The position numbers and the translations under genes were made by a program. Shown here in pieces: positions 36,130 through 45,533 of a stretch of DNA of 61,611 nt. This DNA comes from Collimonas silvisoli (lineage in GTDB: Bacteria > Pseudomonadota > Gammaproteobacteria > Burkholderiales > Burkholderiaceae_D): NCBI RefSeq assembly GCF_018305005.1, contig NZ_JAGQEG010000025.1, forward strand, positions 1 to 61,611. Direction: 5' to 3'. Under the pieces are notes generated by a model. It searched no databases and was not told the origin of the DNA. It saw nothing but the letters and a program-made list of their open reading frames with translations. The number at the start of each line of letters is the position of its first letter. Within the stretch, counting starts at the first letter, position 1.

Positions 36130-37200
36130 ATGGTCTCCGTCCTCAAATCTGCTTCAGAAGAATCGCCGTCCGACCCGCCTCAACTGCGGCCAGTGGTCAC
36201 CGCCTTGCCGCGCTTTCGCCTGGCGGCCTGGCTGGTGGCGCTAGCGGCGTTGTTTTTGGTAATGACCTTGCATATGTTGACAGCCTTGATGGCCGGCTTG
36301 CTGGTGTATGAACTGGTCCGCACACTGACGCCATTTGTGCAGCGCCGGCTGACCAGCGAGCGCGCCCACCTGATTTCCGTGGTGTTTTTATCTGCCGTCA
36401 TTATCGGGCTGTTGACGCTGGCTATTTTTGGATTGGTGGCGTTTTTTCACGGCGGTCCTGACCGCATGGAAGTGCTGCAATCGAAATTGATATTGGTGCT
36501 GGACCAGGCGCGCACCCAATTGCCGGCCTGGTTGCAACAGTACCTGCCGGACGATATCGACGATATCCGGCAAACCATCAGCGACTGGTTGCAATCCCAC
36601 AGCAGCGAAGTGCAACTGGCCGGCAAGGAAGCGGTGCAGGTATTCGTGCATGTACTGATTGGCATGGTGCTGGGCGCCATGATAGCGTTGAATGCGGCGC
36701 ATCCGATGCCTTTGCTGCAACCGCTGGCCGGCGAATTGCTGGGACGGGCGAATTTGCTGGCGGACGCTTTTCACCGCGTGGTGTTCGCCCAGATCAAGAT
36801 TTCCTTGCTGAATACGACATTGACCGCGATCTTTCTGTTGGTGGTGCTGCGGATGGGCGGCGTCCATTTGCCGCTGACCAAAACCATGATCATCGTCACT
36901 TTCCTGGCGGGTTTGCTGCCGGTGATCGGCAACCTGATTTCCAACACCCTGATCGTATTGGTCGCCTTGTCGGTATCGGTCTATGTGGCCTTGGCGGCAC
37001 TGGTGTTTCTGGTGGTGATACACAAGCTCGAATATTTCCTCAACGCGCGGATTGTCGGATCGCAAATCAATGCACGCAGCTGGGAGTTGCTGCTGGTGAT
37101 GGTGCTGGCCGAGGCTGCATTCGGTTTGCCGGGGCTGGTAGCCGCGCCGATTTACTATGCTTATATCAAGAGCGAGTTGCATGAAATGGGCTGGGTCTGA
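36130..37200 (+). CDS. AI-2E family transporter (multi-pass permease)
   Basis: A 356-residue integral membrane protein with about eight predicted helices: L-V-A-L-A-A-L-F-L-V-M-T-L near 35, A-V-I-I-G-L-L-T-L-A-I-F-G near 95, and clusters between 170 and 340. F-L-A-G-L-L-P-V-I-G-N-L-I-S-N near 258 and the C-terminal G-L-P-G-L-V-A-A-P-I-Y are family features. Substrates of this family are mostly unknown and the name does not prove autoinducer export. Placement between metK and the SAH riboswitch recalls the SAH-to-AI-2 route, but the link is inference. Confidence 0.85.
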   Translation: MVSVLKSASEESPSDPPQLRPVVTALPRFRLAAWLVALAALFLVMTLHMLTALMAGLLVYELVRTLTPFVQRRLTSERAHLISVVFLSAVIIGLLTLAIFGLVAFFHGGPDRMEVLQSKLILVLDQARTQLPAWLQQYLPDDIDDIRQTISDWLQSHSSEVQLAGKEAVQVFVHVLIGMVLGAMIALNAAHPMPLLQPLAGELLGRANLLADAFHRVVFAQIKISLLNTTLTAIFLLVVLRMGGVHLPLTKTMIIVTFLAGLLPVIGNLISNTLIVLVALSVSVYVALAALVFLVVIHKLEYFLNARIVGSQINARSWELLLVMVLAEAAFGLPGLVAAPIYYAYIKSELHEMGWV

Positions 37201-37267
37201 GGGCCGGCCGGCTATTCGCCAACCCGGATAGCCGGAATATGTACTTTGCTTTAGAATAGCGGCTCGT

Positions 37268-37336
37268 ATCCAAGGAGCGTTGCGACAGACATGGTCTGCC
37301 AGGCTTGGTACAGTCATTTTGCAACTGCGCTCACGT
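37268..37336 (+). promoter_or_regulatory. S-adenosylhomocysteine (SAH) riboswitch
   Basis: The leader of ahcY shows the SAH-riboswitch layout. Helix P1 is CCAAG (37270-37274) with CTTGG (37304-37308). An internal hairpin AGAC-ATG-GTCT follows, then GCCAGG before the P1 return strand. A pseudoknot pairs GAGCG (37275-37279) with CGCTC (37328-37332) and is followed by ACG. The AAAGGAGGG ribosome binding site lies about 20 nt after it. SAH binding is expected to raise ahcY expression. Confidence 0.85.
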
Positions 37337-37365
37337 TACTTTTTTTCTAACGAAAGGAGGGCGTG

Positions 37366-38814
37366 ATGAACGCCGCAGTCATGAACGCATCTATACATTC
37401 CTCGACACATTCCACATCTTCAACCCAGGACTACGTGGTTGCCGATATCAGCTTGTCAGCCTGGGGCGACAAGGAAATCAAGATCGCCGAAACCGAGATG
37501 CCGGGCCTGATGGCAATTCGCGAAGAATTCGCCGCCGCACAGCCGCTCAAGGGCGCGCGCATCACCGGTTCGATCCACATGACGATCCAGACCGCGGTAC
37601 TGATCCAGACCTTGGAAGCATTGGGCGCCAAGGTACGCTGGGCATCCTGCAATATCTATTCGACCCAGGATCATGCCGCCGCAGCGATTGCCGCTGCCGG
37701 CACGCCGGTATTCGCCTTCAAGGGCGAATCGCTGGACGACTACTGGGAATTCACGCACCGCATTTTCGAATGGCCAGGCGAACAGCAGGCCAACATGATC
37801 CTCGACGACGGCGGCGATGCAACGCTGTTGCTGCATCTCGGCACCCGTGCCGAGAAAGACGCTTCGGTCTTGAACAATCCAGGCTCGGAAGAAGAGATCT
37901 GCCTGTTCAATGCGATCAAGAAAAAGCTGGCCGTGCAATCGAACTGGTATTCCACACGCCTGGCTCAGATCAAAGGCGTGACGGAAGAAACCACCACCGG
38001 CGTGCATCGCCTGTACCAGATGCACAAAGAGGGCAAGCTGGCGTTCCCGGCGATTAACGTCAATGACTCGGTCACCAAATCCAAGTTCGACAATCTGTAC
38101 GGTTGCCGCGAATCGCTGGTCGACGGCATCAAGCGCGCCACCGACGTCATGATCGCCGGCAAGGTTGCCGTGATCGCTGGTTATGGCGATGTCGGCAAGG
38201 GCTCGGCGCAAGCCATGCGCGCCTTGTCGGCGCAAGTCTGGGTGACGGAAGTCGATCCGATTTGCGCCTTGCAGGCAGCGATGGAGGGTTATCGCGTAGT
38301 GACCATGGAATACGCCGCCGAGCATGGCGACATCTTCGTTACCTGCACCGGCAACTATCATGTGATCACCCACGCTCACATGCAAAAGATGAAAGACCAG
38401 GCGATCGTTTGCAACATCGGTCACTTCGACAACGAAATCGAAGTCGCCGCGTTGAAGCAATACACTTGGGAAAACATCAAGCCGCAAGTCGACCACATCA
38501 TTTTCCCGGATGGCAAGCGCATCATCCTGCTGGCAGAAGGCCGCCTGGTGAACCTTGGTTGCGGTACCGGCCATCCGTCGTATGTGATGAGCTCCTCGTT
38601 CGCCAACCAGACCATCGCTCAGATCGAATTGTTCGTGAACACCAAGGCCTATCCGGTCGGCGTGTACACCTTGCCAAAACACCTGGACGAAAAAGTCGCG
38701 CGCCTGCAGTTGAAAAAACTGAATGCGCAGCTGTCTGTATTGACCGAAGAGCAAGCCGCCTATATCGGCGTCAAGCAAACCGGCCCTTACAAACCGGAAC
38801 ACTACCGCTACTAA
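37366..38814 (+). CDS. ahcY: Adenosylhomocysteinase (SAH hydrolase)
   Basis: Cleaves SAH to adenosine and homocysteine, relieving product inhibition of methyltransferases. The ATG at 37366 sits downstream of AAAGGAGGG; a GTG at 37363 is in frame too. The 482 residues include the NAD motif [10 protein letters not shown] near 270, the Rossmann region and the C-terminal K-P-E-H-Y-R-Y that binds NAD of the neighbouring subunit. A long N-terminal extension is typical of proteobacterial members. Expression appears controlled by the SAH riboswitch. Confidence 0.98.
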   Translation: MNAAVMNASIHSSTHSTSSTQDYVVADISLSAWGDKEIKIAETEMPGLMAIREEFAAAQPLKGARITGSIHMTIQTAVLIQTLEALGAKVRWASCNIYSTQDHAAAAIAAAGTPVFAFKGESLDDYWEFTHRIFEWPGEQQANMILDDGGDATLLLHLGTRAEKDASVLNNPGSEEEICLFNAIKKKLAVQSNWYSTRLAQIKGVTEETTTGVHRLYQMHKEGKLAFPAINVNDSVTKSKFDNLYGCRESLVDGIKRATDVMIAGKVAVIAGYGDVGKGSAQAMRALSAQVWVTEVDPICALQAAMEGYRVVTMEYAAEHGDIFVTCTGNYHVITHAHMQKMKDQAIVCNIGHFDNEIEVAALKQYTWENIKPQVDHIIFPDGKRIILLAEGRLVNLGCGTGHPSYVMSSSFANQTIAQIELFVNTKAYPVGVYTLPKHLDEKVARLQLKKLNAQLSVLTEEQAAYIGVKQTGPYKPEHYRY

Positions 38815-38882
38815 CGCCAGGCTGCGCATCGGCAGGCAAATCTGCCGATGCGCAAACCTTGTCATACCAAGAGGAACACACG

Positions 38883-39227
38883 ATGCGCTTACTGATTACC
38901 TGGCTGATTAATACTCTGGCCTTGCTGGCGGTGCCGTATTTGATGCACTCGGTGCAGTTCGCCAGCTTCGGTGCGGCGTTGATCGCGGCACTGGTGCTGG
39001 GTTTCGTCAACACCCTGATCCGCCCGATCCTGCTATTGCTGACCTTGCCGGCGACGTTGCTGACGCTGGGCCTGTTCATCTTCATCATCAACGGCTTGAT
39101 GTTCTGGCTGGTGTCGCACCTGGTGAGTGGATTTTACGTGGCCAGCTTCTGGTCGGCGGTTGGCGGCGCTATCTTGTACAGCATCGTTTCGTGGGCGCTT
39201 TCCACTTTGCTATTGAAGAAGAATTAG
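38883..39227 (+). CDS. Small four-helix membrane protein, phage-holin-like (PF04020 type)
   Basis: A 114-residue, highly hydrophobic protein with four transmembrane helices: residues about 3-20, 28-50, 52-74 and 87-110. The conserved F-V-N-T-L-I-R-P-I-L segment is near 41-50. The family name comes from resemblance to mycobacterial phage holins, and there is no phage context here. It is 68 bp after ahcY and abuts metF exactly, so it is in the methyl-cycle operon. Function unknown. Confidence 0.85.
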   Translation: MRLLITWLINTLALLAVPYLMHSVQFASFGAALIAALVLGFVNTLIRPILLLLTLPATLLTLGLFIFIINGLMFWLVSHLVSGFYVASFWSAVGGAILYSIVSWALSTLLLKKN

Positions 39228-40082
39228 ATGGTACAGAAAAACGCACAAAAGAATTTCAGCATTGAGTTCTTCCCGCCGAAGACACCTGAAGGGGCGGAAA
39301 AATTACGGGTGACGCGCGCCAAGCTGGCTGAGCTGCATCCACGCTATTTTTCGGTCACCTTCGGCGCCGGCGGATCGACCCAGAAGGGCACGCTGGACAC
39401 CGTACTCGACATCCGTAGCGAAGGCCACGAGGCGGCGCCGCATCTGTCTTGCCTGGGCAGTTCGCGCGAAGCGCTGCGGGCCATCCTGACGCAATACAAG
39501 GATCACGGCATCAAGCGCCTGGTGGCGCTGCGCGGCGATTTGCCTAGCGGTTACGGGGCGATGGATATTTCTTCCGGCGAATTCCGTTACGCCAACGAGC
39601 TGGTGGAATTCATCCGCGCTGAAACTGGCGACTGGTTTCATATCGAAGTCGCGGCCTATCCCGAAATGCATCCGCAAGCGAAGTCGCCGCAAGACGACGT
39701 GCAGCGTTACGTCAACAAGGTAAAGGCGGGCGCCAGCGGCGCCATTACGCAGTATTTCTACAATGCCGACGCTTATTTCCGCTTTGTCGATGAAGCGCAA
39801 AAACTGGGTGCGACGATCCCGGTGATTGCCGGCATCATGCCGATCACCAATTACTCGCAGCTGATGCGTTTTTCGGACATGTGCGGCACCGAGATTCCGC
39901 GCTGGATCCGCCTCAAGCTCGCCAGCTACGGCGACGACACGGATTCGATCCGGGCTTTCGGCCTGGACGTGGTGACCCAGCTTTGCGAACGCTTGCTGGC
40001 AGGCGGTGCGCCCGGTTTGCATTTTTACACGCTGAATCAATCGGCGGCGACTATCGCTATCTGGCAGCGCCTCAAGCTTTAA
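39228..40082 (+). CDS. metF: 5,10-methylenetetrahydrofolate reductase
   Basis: An FAD enzyme producing 5-methyl-THF for methionine synthesis. The 284-residue product has S-I-E-F-F-P-P-K near 11-18 with the catalytic glutamate, Y-F-S-V-T-F-G-A-G-G-S-T near 40 and A-L-R-G-D-L-P near 103. Q-Y-F-Y-N-A-D and G-I-M-P-I-T-N-Y follow in the C-terminal half. It starts directly at the stop of the preceding membrane-protein gene, so it depends on translation coupling or readthrough from ahcY. Confidence 0.97.
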   Translation: MVQKNAQKNFSIEFFPPKTPEGAEKLRVTRAKLAELHPRYFSVTFGAGGSTQKGTLDTVLDIRSEGHEAAPHLSCLGSSREALRAILTQYKDHGIKRLVALRGDLPSGYGAMDISSGEFRYANELVEFIRAETGDWFHIEVAAYPEMHPQAKSPQDDVQRYVNKVKAGASGAITQYFYNADAYFRFVDEAQKLGATIPVIAGIMPITNYSQLMRFSDMCGTEIPRWIRLKLASYGDDTDSIRAFGLDVVTQLCERLLAGGAPGLHFYTLNQSAATIAIWQRLKL

Positions 40083-40103
40083 ATCAAGCCATCAATAAGC
40101 AAA

Positions 40104-40709
40104 CTATAAATTTGCGGCTTCAGTGATGACGGCGTCCAGCGCGATATCGTGCGCTGCGCCGTCAAATTCCACCAGTGCGCAAGAATAGGCAATGCCGATT
40201 GCCTGCGGGCGCGGCAGCGGCGCCAGCGTCCGGTCATAAAATCCGCCACCGTAGCCCAGCCGTATCTTGTGCCGGTTGAAGCCTACGCAGGGAATCAATA
40301 GGGCCTGCGGTGCGGTTGCCACGTCGCTGGCGGGTATGGCTACGCCGAATCCGTCCTTGGCCATGGCTTCGCCCGGACGCCAGCTGACAAACCGCAGTGG
40401 GCTGTGGTTGTCCACCACTACCGGCAACGCCAGTTGCATGCCGCGCGCCGCCAGTTCAGCATAGGCTGGGCGCAGATCCGGTTCACCGCGGATCGGCCAA
40501 TATACGCCCAGCACGCCATCCGGATGCGTTTCTGCCCAAAGCGCGGCCCAGGCGATGACCCGCCGCCCAAGCTCCGCATCCCAATCCTGGCGGCAGGCCG
40601 GGCTGATCGACCGCCGGGTTGCCAGCAAGGCACGCCGCAGCAGCGTTTTGTCCGCGCCGGGCGTTGCATCGCTGGCATCACATGCTATGCTAGACGTCAT
40701 CATTCGCAT
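40104..40709 (-). CDS. 5-formyltetrahydrofolate cyclo-ligase
   Basis: Converts 5-formyl-THF to 5,10-methenyl-THF with ATP. The 201-residue product has L-L-R-R-A-L-L-A-T-R-R near the start, I-R-G-E-P-D-L-R-P and the signature R-L-G-Y-G-G-G-F-Y-D-R-T-L near 150-162. It is convergent with metF and divergent from the lytic transglycosylase gene, with only a 27-bp gap to that start. The N-terminal start could also be one of the two ATG codons a few residues downstream. Confidence 0.93.
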   Translation of the reverse strand: MRMMTSSIACDASDATPGADKTLLRRALLATRRSISPACRQDWDAELGRRVIAWAALWAETHPDGVLGVYWPIRGEPDLRPAYAELAARGMQLALPVVVDNHSPLRFVSWRPGEAMAKDGFGVAIPASDVATAPQALLIPCVGFNRHKIRLGYGGGFYDRTLAPLPRPQAIGIAYSCALVEFDGAAHDIALDAVITEAANL

Positions 40710-40736
40710 CCGTAAAAATTAAGGTTGGCTAGTAAT

Positions 40737-42719
40737 ATGTTCAAAAAAAAATGGCTTGCTGTCATCGCTGTCGCCATGGCTTCCTCCGCCGTGATGGCAA
40801 GCGCAGCTTATGCCCAAAAACGCTCCGCAAATAACGCCTCTGCTGCCAGTTATGCCAGTCAGGACGACGCCTTCCTGGCCCTGCGCGACGCCGCCCGTGC
40901 GAACAATGCCGATAAGGCGGAGCTGCTGGCTTCGACGTTAAGTGATTATGACATTCCTTCCTATGTCGATTATTACCGCTTAAAACCGTTGATCAAAGAT
41001 CTGCTTGCTCCGCAATCACAGATTCGTGACTACCTGGCGCGCTACGACGGCAGCGCGATTGCCGACCGCTTGCGCAACGACTGGCTGCTGGAGTTGGGTA
41101 AGGCCGGCGACTGGACCACTTTCGATGAACAATATCCGAAATTCGTACTCGACGACGATACTCAGTTGAAATGCTACGCGCTGACCTCGGCGGCGTTGAA
41201 AGGCACGAATGTCGCCGCAGAGGCGCGCACCTTGCTGACTACGCCGAAGGAATACGGTCAGGGCTGTACCGGCTTGATCGGCACGCTGGCGCAAAGCGAC
41301 CAGTTTTCCGCGGCCGATGTCTGGTTCCAGATCCGGCAGGCGGTAGAGGCCGGGTATGGCGTCGTTGCACGTCGCATGACGCCGTATATCGACGCTGACG
41401 ACGCGCAAGTGGCGCAGGCTATCGACAAGTCGGCGCTGGTGGTTGCGCGCGGCCCTGGAGCCACGCGCAGCGGCCACGAATTATTCATTATCGCCTTAGG
41501 ACGGGTTGCCAAGAACGACAGCGGCCGGGCAGCCGCAGCGCTGAACGCCGCTTCCGATCAGCTGACTTCATCCGAACGCTCGCAGGCGTGGGCGCAGATA
41601 GCGCTGCAGTCCGCGCTCAAACTGGAGCCGCAGGCCATCGATTATTGGCGGCAGGTAAAGGGCAATGTCCCGTTGTCGATGGACGCTTATCAATGGCGCG
41701 TCCGGTCCGCCTTGCGCGGCGGCGACTGGAAGCTGGTCCGTAGCGGTATCGAGGCGATGCCGGCAGCTTTACGTAACGGTAGCGATCCGGCCTGGATTTA
41801 CTGGCTGGCCCGGGCCGATCAAGCCGACGGCAAGCTTGATCAGGCACAGCAGCAATTCCAGTCGATTGCCGACCAAACCAATTTCTACGGCCAGCTGGCG
41901 CTGGAAGAACTGGGCCAGAAAATTATTGCCGTTTCCTCCACCCAGGAATTCAGTCCGGCCGAAATGGCGCCGATGACAAATAACCAAGGCTTCCGTCGTG
42001 CGCTGCGTTTTTTTGACATGAATCTGCGCTTTGAAGGCGTGCGTGAATGGAACTGGGAATTGCGCAAGATGACTGACCGTCAATTGCTGACGGCGGCCGA
42101 GTTCGCCCGTCAAAACAATGTCCTGGATCGCATGGTGAACACTTCTGACCGCACCAAGGTCGAAGTCGATTTCAACCAGCGCTTCCCATCGCCCCATCGC
42201 GATATCATGGCGACAAATACACAAAACCTGGGGCTCGACATGGCATGGGTGTATGGCTTGATCCGGCAAGAATCGCGCTTTGTCAGAAGCGCGCGCTCGA
42301 ATGTCGGCGCCAGCGGCCTGATGCAGGTGATGCCGGCGACGGCGCGTTATGTGGCAAAGAAAATCGGCTTGAGCGATTTTACCAATGACCAGATTTCCGA
42401 CGTGAATACCAATATCCTGCTAGGGACGAATTATCTGAGCATGGTGCTGGCCGATCTGGACGGCTCGCAAGCGCTGGCGTCTGCCGCCTACAATGCCGGC
42501 CCGGGGCGGCCGCGGGCATGGCGGTCAACTTTGCCCGGTACGGTCGAAGGCGCGGTTTTTGCGGAAACGATCCCGTTCAATGAAACCCGTGGCTACGTAA
42601 AGAATGTGCTGTCCAATGCGACTTATTACGCGGCCTTATTCGAAGGCAAACCGCAATCCTTGAAAGCACGGCTGGGTACTGTCGCGCCCAAGGGATTTGT
42701 CGAATCGGCCCTGCCTTGA
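40737..42719 (+). CDS. Soluble lytic murein transglycosylase, Slt70 family
   Basis: Periplasmic peptidoglycan-cleaving enzyme of 660 residues from the ATG at 40737; a TTG at 40725 is less likely. The signal peptide ends A-A-Y-A-Q near residue 27. A long alpha-superhelical U/L domain is followed by the SLT catalytic domain: L-I-R-Q-E-S-R-F with the catalytic Glu at about 511, G-A-S-G-L-M-Q-V-M-P-A-T-A, and A-Y-N-A-G-P-G-R. It is the full-length Slt70 layout. No membrane-anchor or lipobox is visible. Confidence 0.94.
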   Translation: MFKKKWLAVIAVAMASSAVMASAAYAQKRSANNASAASYASQDDAFLALRDAARANNADKAELLASTLSDYDIPSYVDYYRLKPLIKDLLAPQSQIRDYLARYDGSAIADRLRNDWLLELGKAGDWTTFDEQYPKFVLDDDTQLKCYALTSAALKGTNVAAEARTLLTTPKEYGQGCTGLIGTLAQSDQFSAADVWFQIRQAVEAGYGVVARRMTPYIDADDAQVAQAIDKSALVVARGPGATRSGHELFIIALGRVAKNDSGRAAAALNAASDQLTSSERSQAWAQIALQSALKLEPQAIDYWRQVKGNVPLSMDAYQWRVRSALRGGDWKLVRSGIEAMPAALRNGSDPAWIYWLARADQADGKLDQAQQQFQSIADQTNFYGQLALEELGQKIIAVSSTQEFSPAEMAPMTNNQGFRRALRFFDMNLRFEGVREWNWELRKMTDRQLLTAAEFARQNNVLDRMVNTSDRTKVEVDFNQRFPSPHRDIMATNTQNLGLDMAWVYGLIRQESRFVRSARSNVGASGLMQVMPATARYVAKKIGLSDFTNDQISDVNTNILLGTNYLSMVLADLDGSQALASAAYNAGPGRPRAWRSTLPGTVEGAVFAETIPFNETRGYVKNVLSNATYYAALFEGKPQSLKARLGTVAPKGFVESALP

Positions 42720-42787
42720 TATTGTTTTCCCCTCGCTCATGCGTATTGCACAGAATGTCGAAATCCGGAATCGAATAGGTAAAACAC

Positions 42788-43483
42788 ATGCAAACCACAG
42801 AGCTTGATCCCAGCCTTTCCGCCGCTTTGCAAAAAGCCGGAGCAGATGGCTTGATACTGGTTATCGCCAACAAGAATTATTCTTCATGGTCGATGCGGCC
42901 GTGGGTGGCGATGACCGCGTTCGGAATTCCGTTCAAAGAGCACAAGATCCTGCTGCGGCAAGCCGACACAGCGAACCAGATAGGGCGCTATTGCGCCAGC
43001 GGCCGGGTGCCGATTCTGATGGTGGGCGACACCCCGATCTGGGATTCCCTGGCAATTTGCGAATACCTGGCGGAACAGTTTCCCGACCTGGGCATGTGGC
43101 CGCAAGATTCTCTGGCGCGCGCCACCGCCCGTTCAATCTGCGCCGAAATGCATTCCGGTTTCGCCGCTCTGCGCTCAGACATGCCGATGGACATCCGCGC
43201 GCATAAGCCCGGGCAGGGCCGCACTCCAGGTTCCCAGGCCGACATCGCCCGCGTGATTGAAATCTGGGAAACCTGCTTATCCGATTTCGGCCATCATCAA
43301 TTCCTGTTTGGCGCATTCTCGATTGCCGACGCTTATTTTGCCCCGGTGGTAATGCGTTTCCACAGTTACGGCGTATCGCTGGCGCCGGCCTTGCAAGCCT
43401 ACGCCGAGCGGGTGCAGGCGCATCCCGCCGTGGCCCGCTGGATGCGCGAGGCGCTGGCGGAAACCGAGATATTGCCAGATTAG
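42788..43483 (+). CDS. Glutathione S-transferase family protein
   Basis: A 231-residue GST. The N-terminal thioredoxin-like domain has N-Y-S-S-W-S-M-R-P-W near 31-40, where the catalytic Ser/Tyr would lie. The cis-proline R-V-P-I-L motif is near 73, and D-S-L-A-I-C-E-Y-L-A binds the glutathione gamma-glutamyl group. The helical C-terminal domain follows. The first ~22 residues are an extra tail. Substrate unknown. It lies upstream of cca. Confidence 0.9.
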   Translation: MQTTELDPSLSAALQKAGADGLILVIANKNYSSWSMRPWVAMTAFGIPFKEHKILLRQADTANQIGRYCASGRVPILMVGDTPIWDSLAICEYLAEQFPDLGMWPQDSLARATARSICAEMHSGFAALRSDMPMDIRAHKPGQGRTPGSQADIARVIEIWETCLSDFGHHQFLFGAFSIADAYFAPVVMRFHSYGVSLAPALQAYAERVQAHPAVARWMREALAETEILPD

Positions 43484-43529
43484 CATTGCCAGATTTATAT
43501 TTTCAGATTAACCAGGTGCCATCATAACC

Positions 43530-44756
43530 ATGAAAGTTTTTGCGGTGGGCGGCGCAGTACGCGACGAGTTGCTTGGTTTGCCGGTAAAAGATCGTGATTA
43601 CGTGGTGGTCGGCGCTACGCCGGAAGATATGCTGGCTAAGGGGTTTCGGCCGGTCGGCAAGGATTTCCCGGTGTTTCTGCATCCGCGCACGCATGAAGAA
43701 TATGCGCTGGCGCGCACCGAGCGCAAGACTGCGCCCGGCTATAAGGGTTTTGTGTTCCATACCGATCCCGATGTCACGCTGGAGCAAGATCTGGTGCGCC
43801 GCGATTTGACCATCAACGCCATCGCGCGCGCCGCCGACGGCACTCTGGCCGATCCGTTCAACGGCCAGCAGGATTTGCAGGACCGGGTATTCCGCCATGT
43901 ATCCGATGCTTTCGCCGAAGACCCGGTGCGTATCTTGCGCGTTGCCAGGTTTGCCGCGCGCTTTACCGACTTCACGGTAGCGCCGCAGACCAATGCGCTG
44001 ATGCAGCGCATGGTCGCCGCCGGCGAAGTCGATGCGCTGGTGGCGGAGCGGGTATGGCAAGAGCTGGCGCGCGGCTTGATGGAAAAGCAGCCGTCGCGCA
44101 TGTTCGAGGTCTTGCGCGCCTGCGGTGCGCTGGCGCGCATCCTGCCGGAACTGGATGTCTTGTGGGGCATCCCGCAGCCGGAAAAATATCATCCGGAAAT
44201 CGATACCGGCGTGCACGTGATGATGGTGGTGGATACCGCCGCACACGAAGATTATGCACTGCCGGTGCGCTTCGCCGCACTCGTGCACGATCTCGGCAAA
44301 GGCGCGACACCGGCCGCCGGCTGGCCCAGTCATCACGGTCACGAAGGGTTGGGCGTGGAGCTGGTGGAGCGGGTTTGCCAGCGCCTCAAAGTGCCGGGCG
44401 AGGCACGTGACCTGGCCCTCATGACAGCGCGTGAACACGGCAATGTCGGGCGCGCATTCGAGCTGCGCGCAAACACCATCGTGAACTTGCTGGGACGTTG
44501 CGATGCGTTTCGCAAACCGCATCGTTTTATCGATATGCTGCGCGCCACCGAATGCGATTATCGCGGCAGGACCGGGTACGCCGGACGCCCCTTTCCGCAA
44601 CTCGCTTATCTGCAAGCCGCGTTGAAAGCGGCGCGCTCGGTCAACGCCGGCGTGATCGCCGGCATGTTCCAGCAACAACCGCAACGGATACCTGAAGCCA
44701 TCTATGCGGCTCGGGTCGAAATGGTCGAGCAAGTGGTGCAAGCACAACGGCCTTGA
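43530..44756 (+). CDS. cca: Multifunctional CCA protein (tRNA nucleotidyltransferase)
   Basis: Adds or repairs the tRNA 3' CCA without a template. The 408-residue product starts M-K-V-F-A-V-G-G-A-V-R-D-E-L-L-G, with the catalytic D-R-D-Y at about residues 20-23. Y-A-L-A-R-T-E-R-K is near 60, and R-R-D-L-T-I-N-A is the motif C region. An HD domain (A-A-L-V-H-D-L-G-K near 248-256) marks the class with phosphatase and 2',3'-cyclic phosphodiesterase activity. Confidence 0.97.
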   Translation: MKVFAVGGAVRDELLGLPVKDRDYVVVGATPEDMLAKGFRPVGKDFPVFLHPRTHEEYALARTERKTAPGYKGFVFHTDPDVTLEQDLVRRDLTINAIARAADGTLADPFNGQQDLQDRVFRHVSDAFAEDPVRILRVARFAARFTDFTVAPQTNALMQRMVAAGEVDALVAERVWQELARGLMEKQPSRMFEVLRACGALARILPELDVLWGIPQPEKYHPEIDTGVHVMMVVDTAAHEDYALPVRFAALVHDLGKGATPAAGWPSHHGHEGLGVELVERVCQRLKVPGEARDLALMTAREHGNVGRAFELRANTIVNLLGRCDAFRKPHRFIDMLRATECDYRGRTGYAGRPFPQLAYLQAALKAARSVNAGVIAGMFQQQPQRIPEAIYAARVEMVEQVVQAQRP

Positions 44757-44789
44757 TCCGAGGTAAGCTTATCCAATCGGAGAGCTAGG

Positions 44790-45500
44790 ATGACGACTAC
44801 AGATGCCAGGGCAGGTTCCGCAAGCCAGGCGCCGGGGAAAACCGGCGGCGCCGGCTCGGACAAAACCAAGGCGTCGCGGCCGACCATTTTCGTCAAGGAG
44901 TTGTCGCGCCGCGCCCGCAAGCGGTTGCTGCGCCATTTCCTGGCGCTGGATAGCGGTGATCGCCTGTTGCGCTTCGGTTCGGTATTGTCGGACGATCTGC
45001 TGAGCCGCTACGTCGAAAATATCGATTTTTCGCGCGATACGGTGTTTGGTGTCTACGATCGTAAATTGCGCTTGCTCGGTGTCGGTCATCTGGCGTTTGC
45101 GCCGCGCGAAGCGCTGCCGTCGGTGAGCGCTTCCACCACCAAGGAGCGGGTCGCCGAATTCGGCGTCTCGGTCGCCGCCTCGGCGCGCGGCATGGGCGTC
45201 GGCAGTCGTTTGTTCGAGCGCGCCGCCATACGATGCCGCAATGTCGATATCGATACCTTGTACATGCATTGCCTGTCCTCGAACAAGGTGATGATGCACA
45301 TCGCCAAGAAAGCCGGCATGGCCATCCACCGCGATTATGGCGAAGCCGACGCCTATCTGAAACTGCCGCCCGCCAATCCGGCCAGCATGCTGCAAGAAGC
45401 CGTCCAGGAACAGGTGGCGACGCTCGACTACACCGTCAAGGCGAATCTGCGCGCCGCGCTGAAATGGCTGAGCAGCCTGCCGGGCATCAAACGCGATTAA
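44790..45500 (+). CDS. GNAT-family N-acetyltransferase
   Basis: A 236-residue GNAT protein. After a ~35-residue disordered Ala/Gly/Lys N-terminus come R-R-A-R-K-R-L-L-R-H-F, a beta-strand/helix core and the acetyl-CoA motif V-S-V-A-A-S-A-R-G-M-G-V-G-S-R-L-F near 125-141. N-K-V-M-M-H-I-A-K-K-A-G-M follows. Substrate unknown. The gene follows cca by 33 bp and may share its transcript. Confidence 0.88.
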   Translation: MTTTDARAGSASQAPGKTGGAGSDKTKASRPTIFVKELSRRARKRLLRHFLALDSGDRLLRFGSVLSDDLLSRYVENIDFSRDTVFGVYDRKLRLLGVGHLAFAPREALPSVSASTTKERVAEFGVSVAASARGMGVGSRLFERAAIRCRNVDIDTLYMHCLSSNKVMMHIAKKAGMAIHRDYGEADAYLKLPPANPASMLQEAVQEQVATLDYTVKANLRAALKWLSSLPGIKRD

Positions 45501-45533
45501 AAGGAGCGGCGGCAGCGGCGGCCAAGCTGGCGC

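Noticed and set aside
37268-37336. The ahcY leader as a SAM (rather than SAH) riboswitch
   Set aside because: The P1/inner hairpin/pseudoknot arrangement with GAGCG and CGCTC matches the SAH class, and the gene controlled degrades SAH.
38883-39227. Phage remnant because of the holin-like protein
   Set aside because: It is in a tight operon with ahcY and metF, with base composition like its neighbours and no phage genes. The family name is historical.
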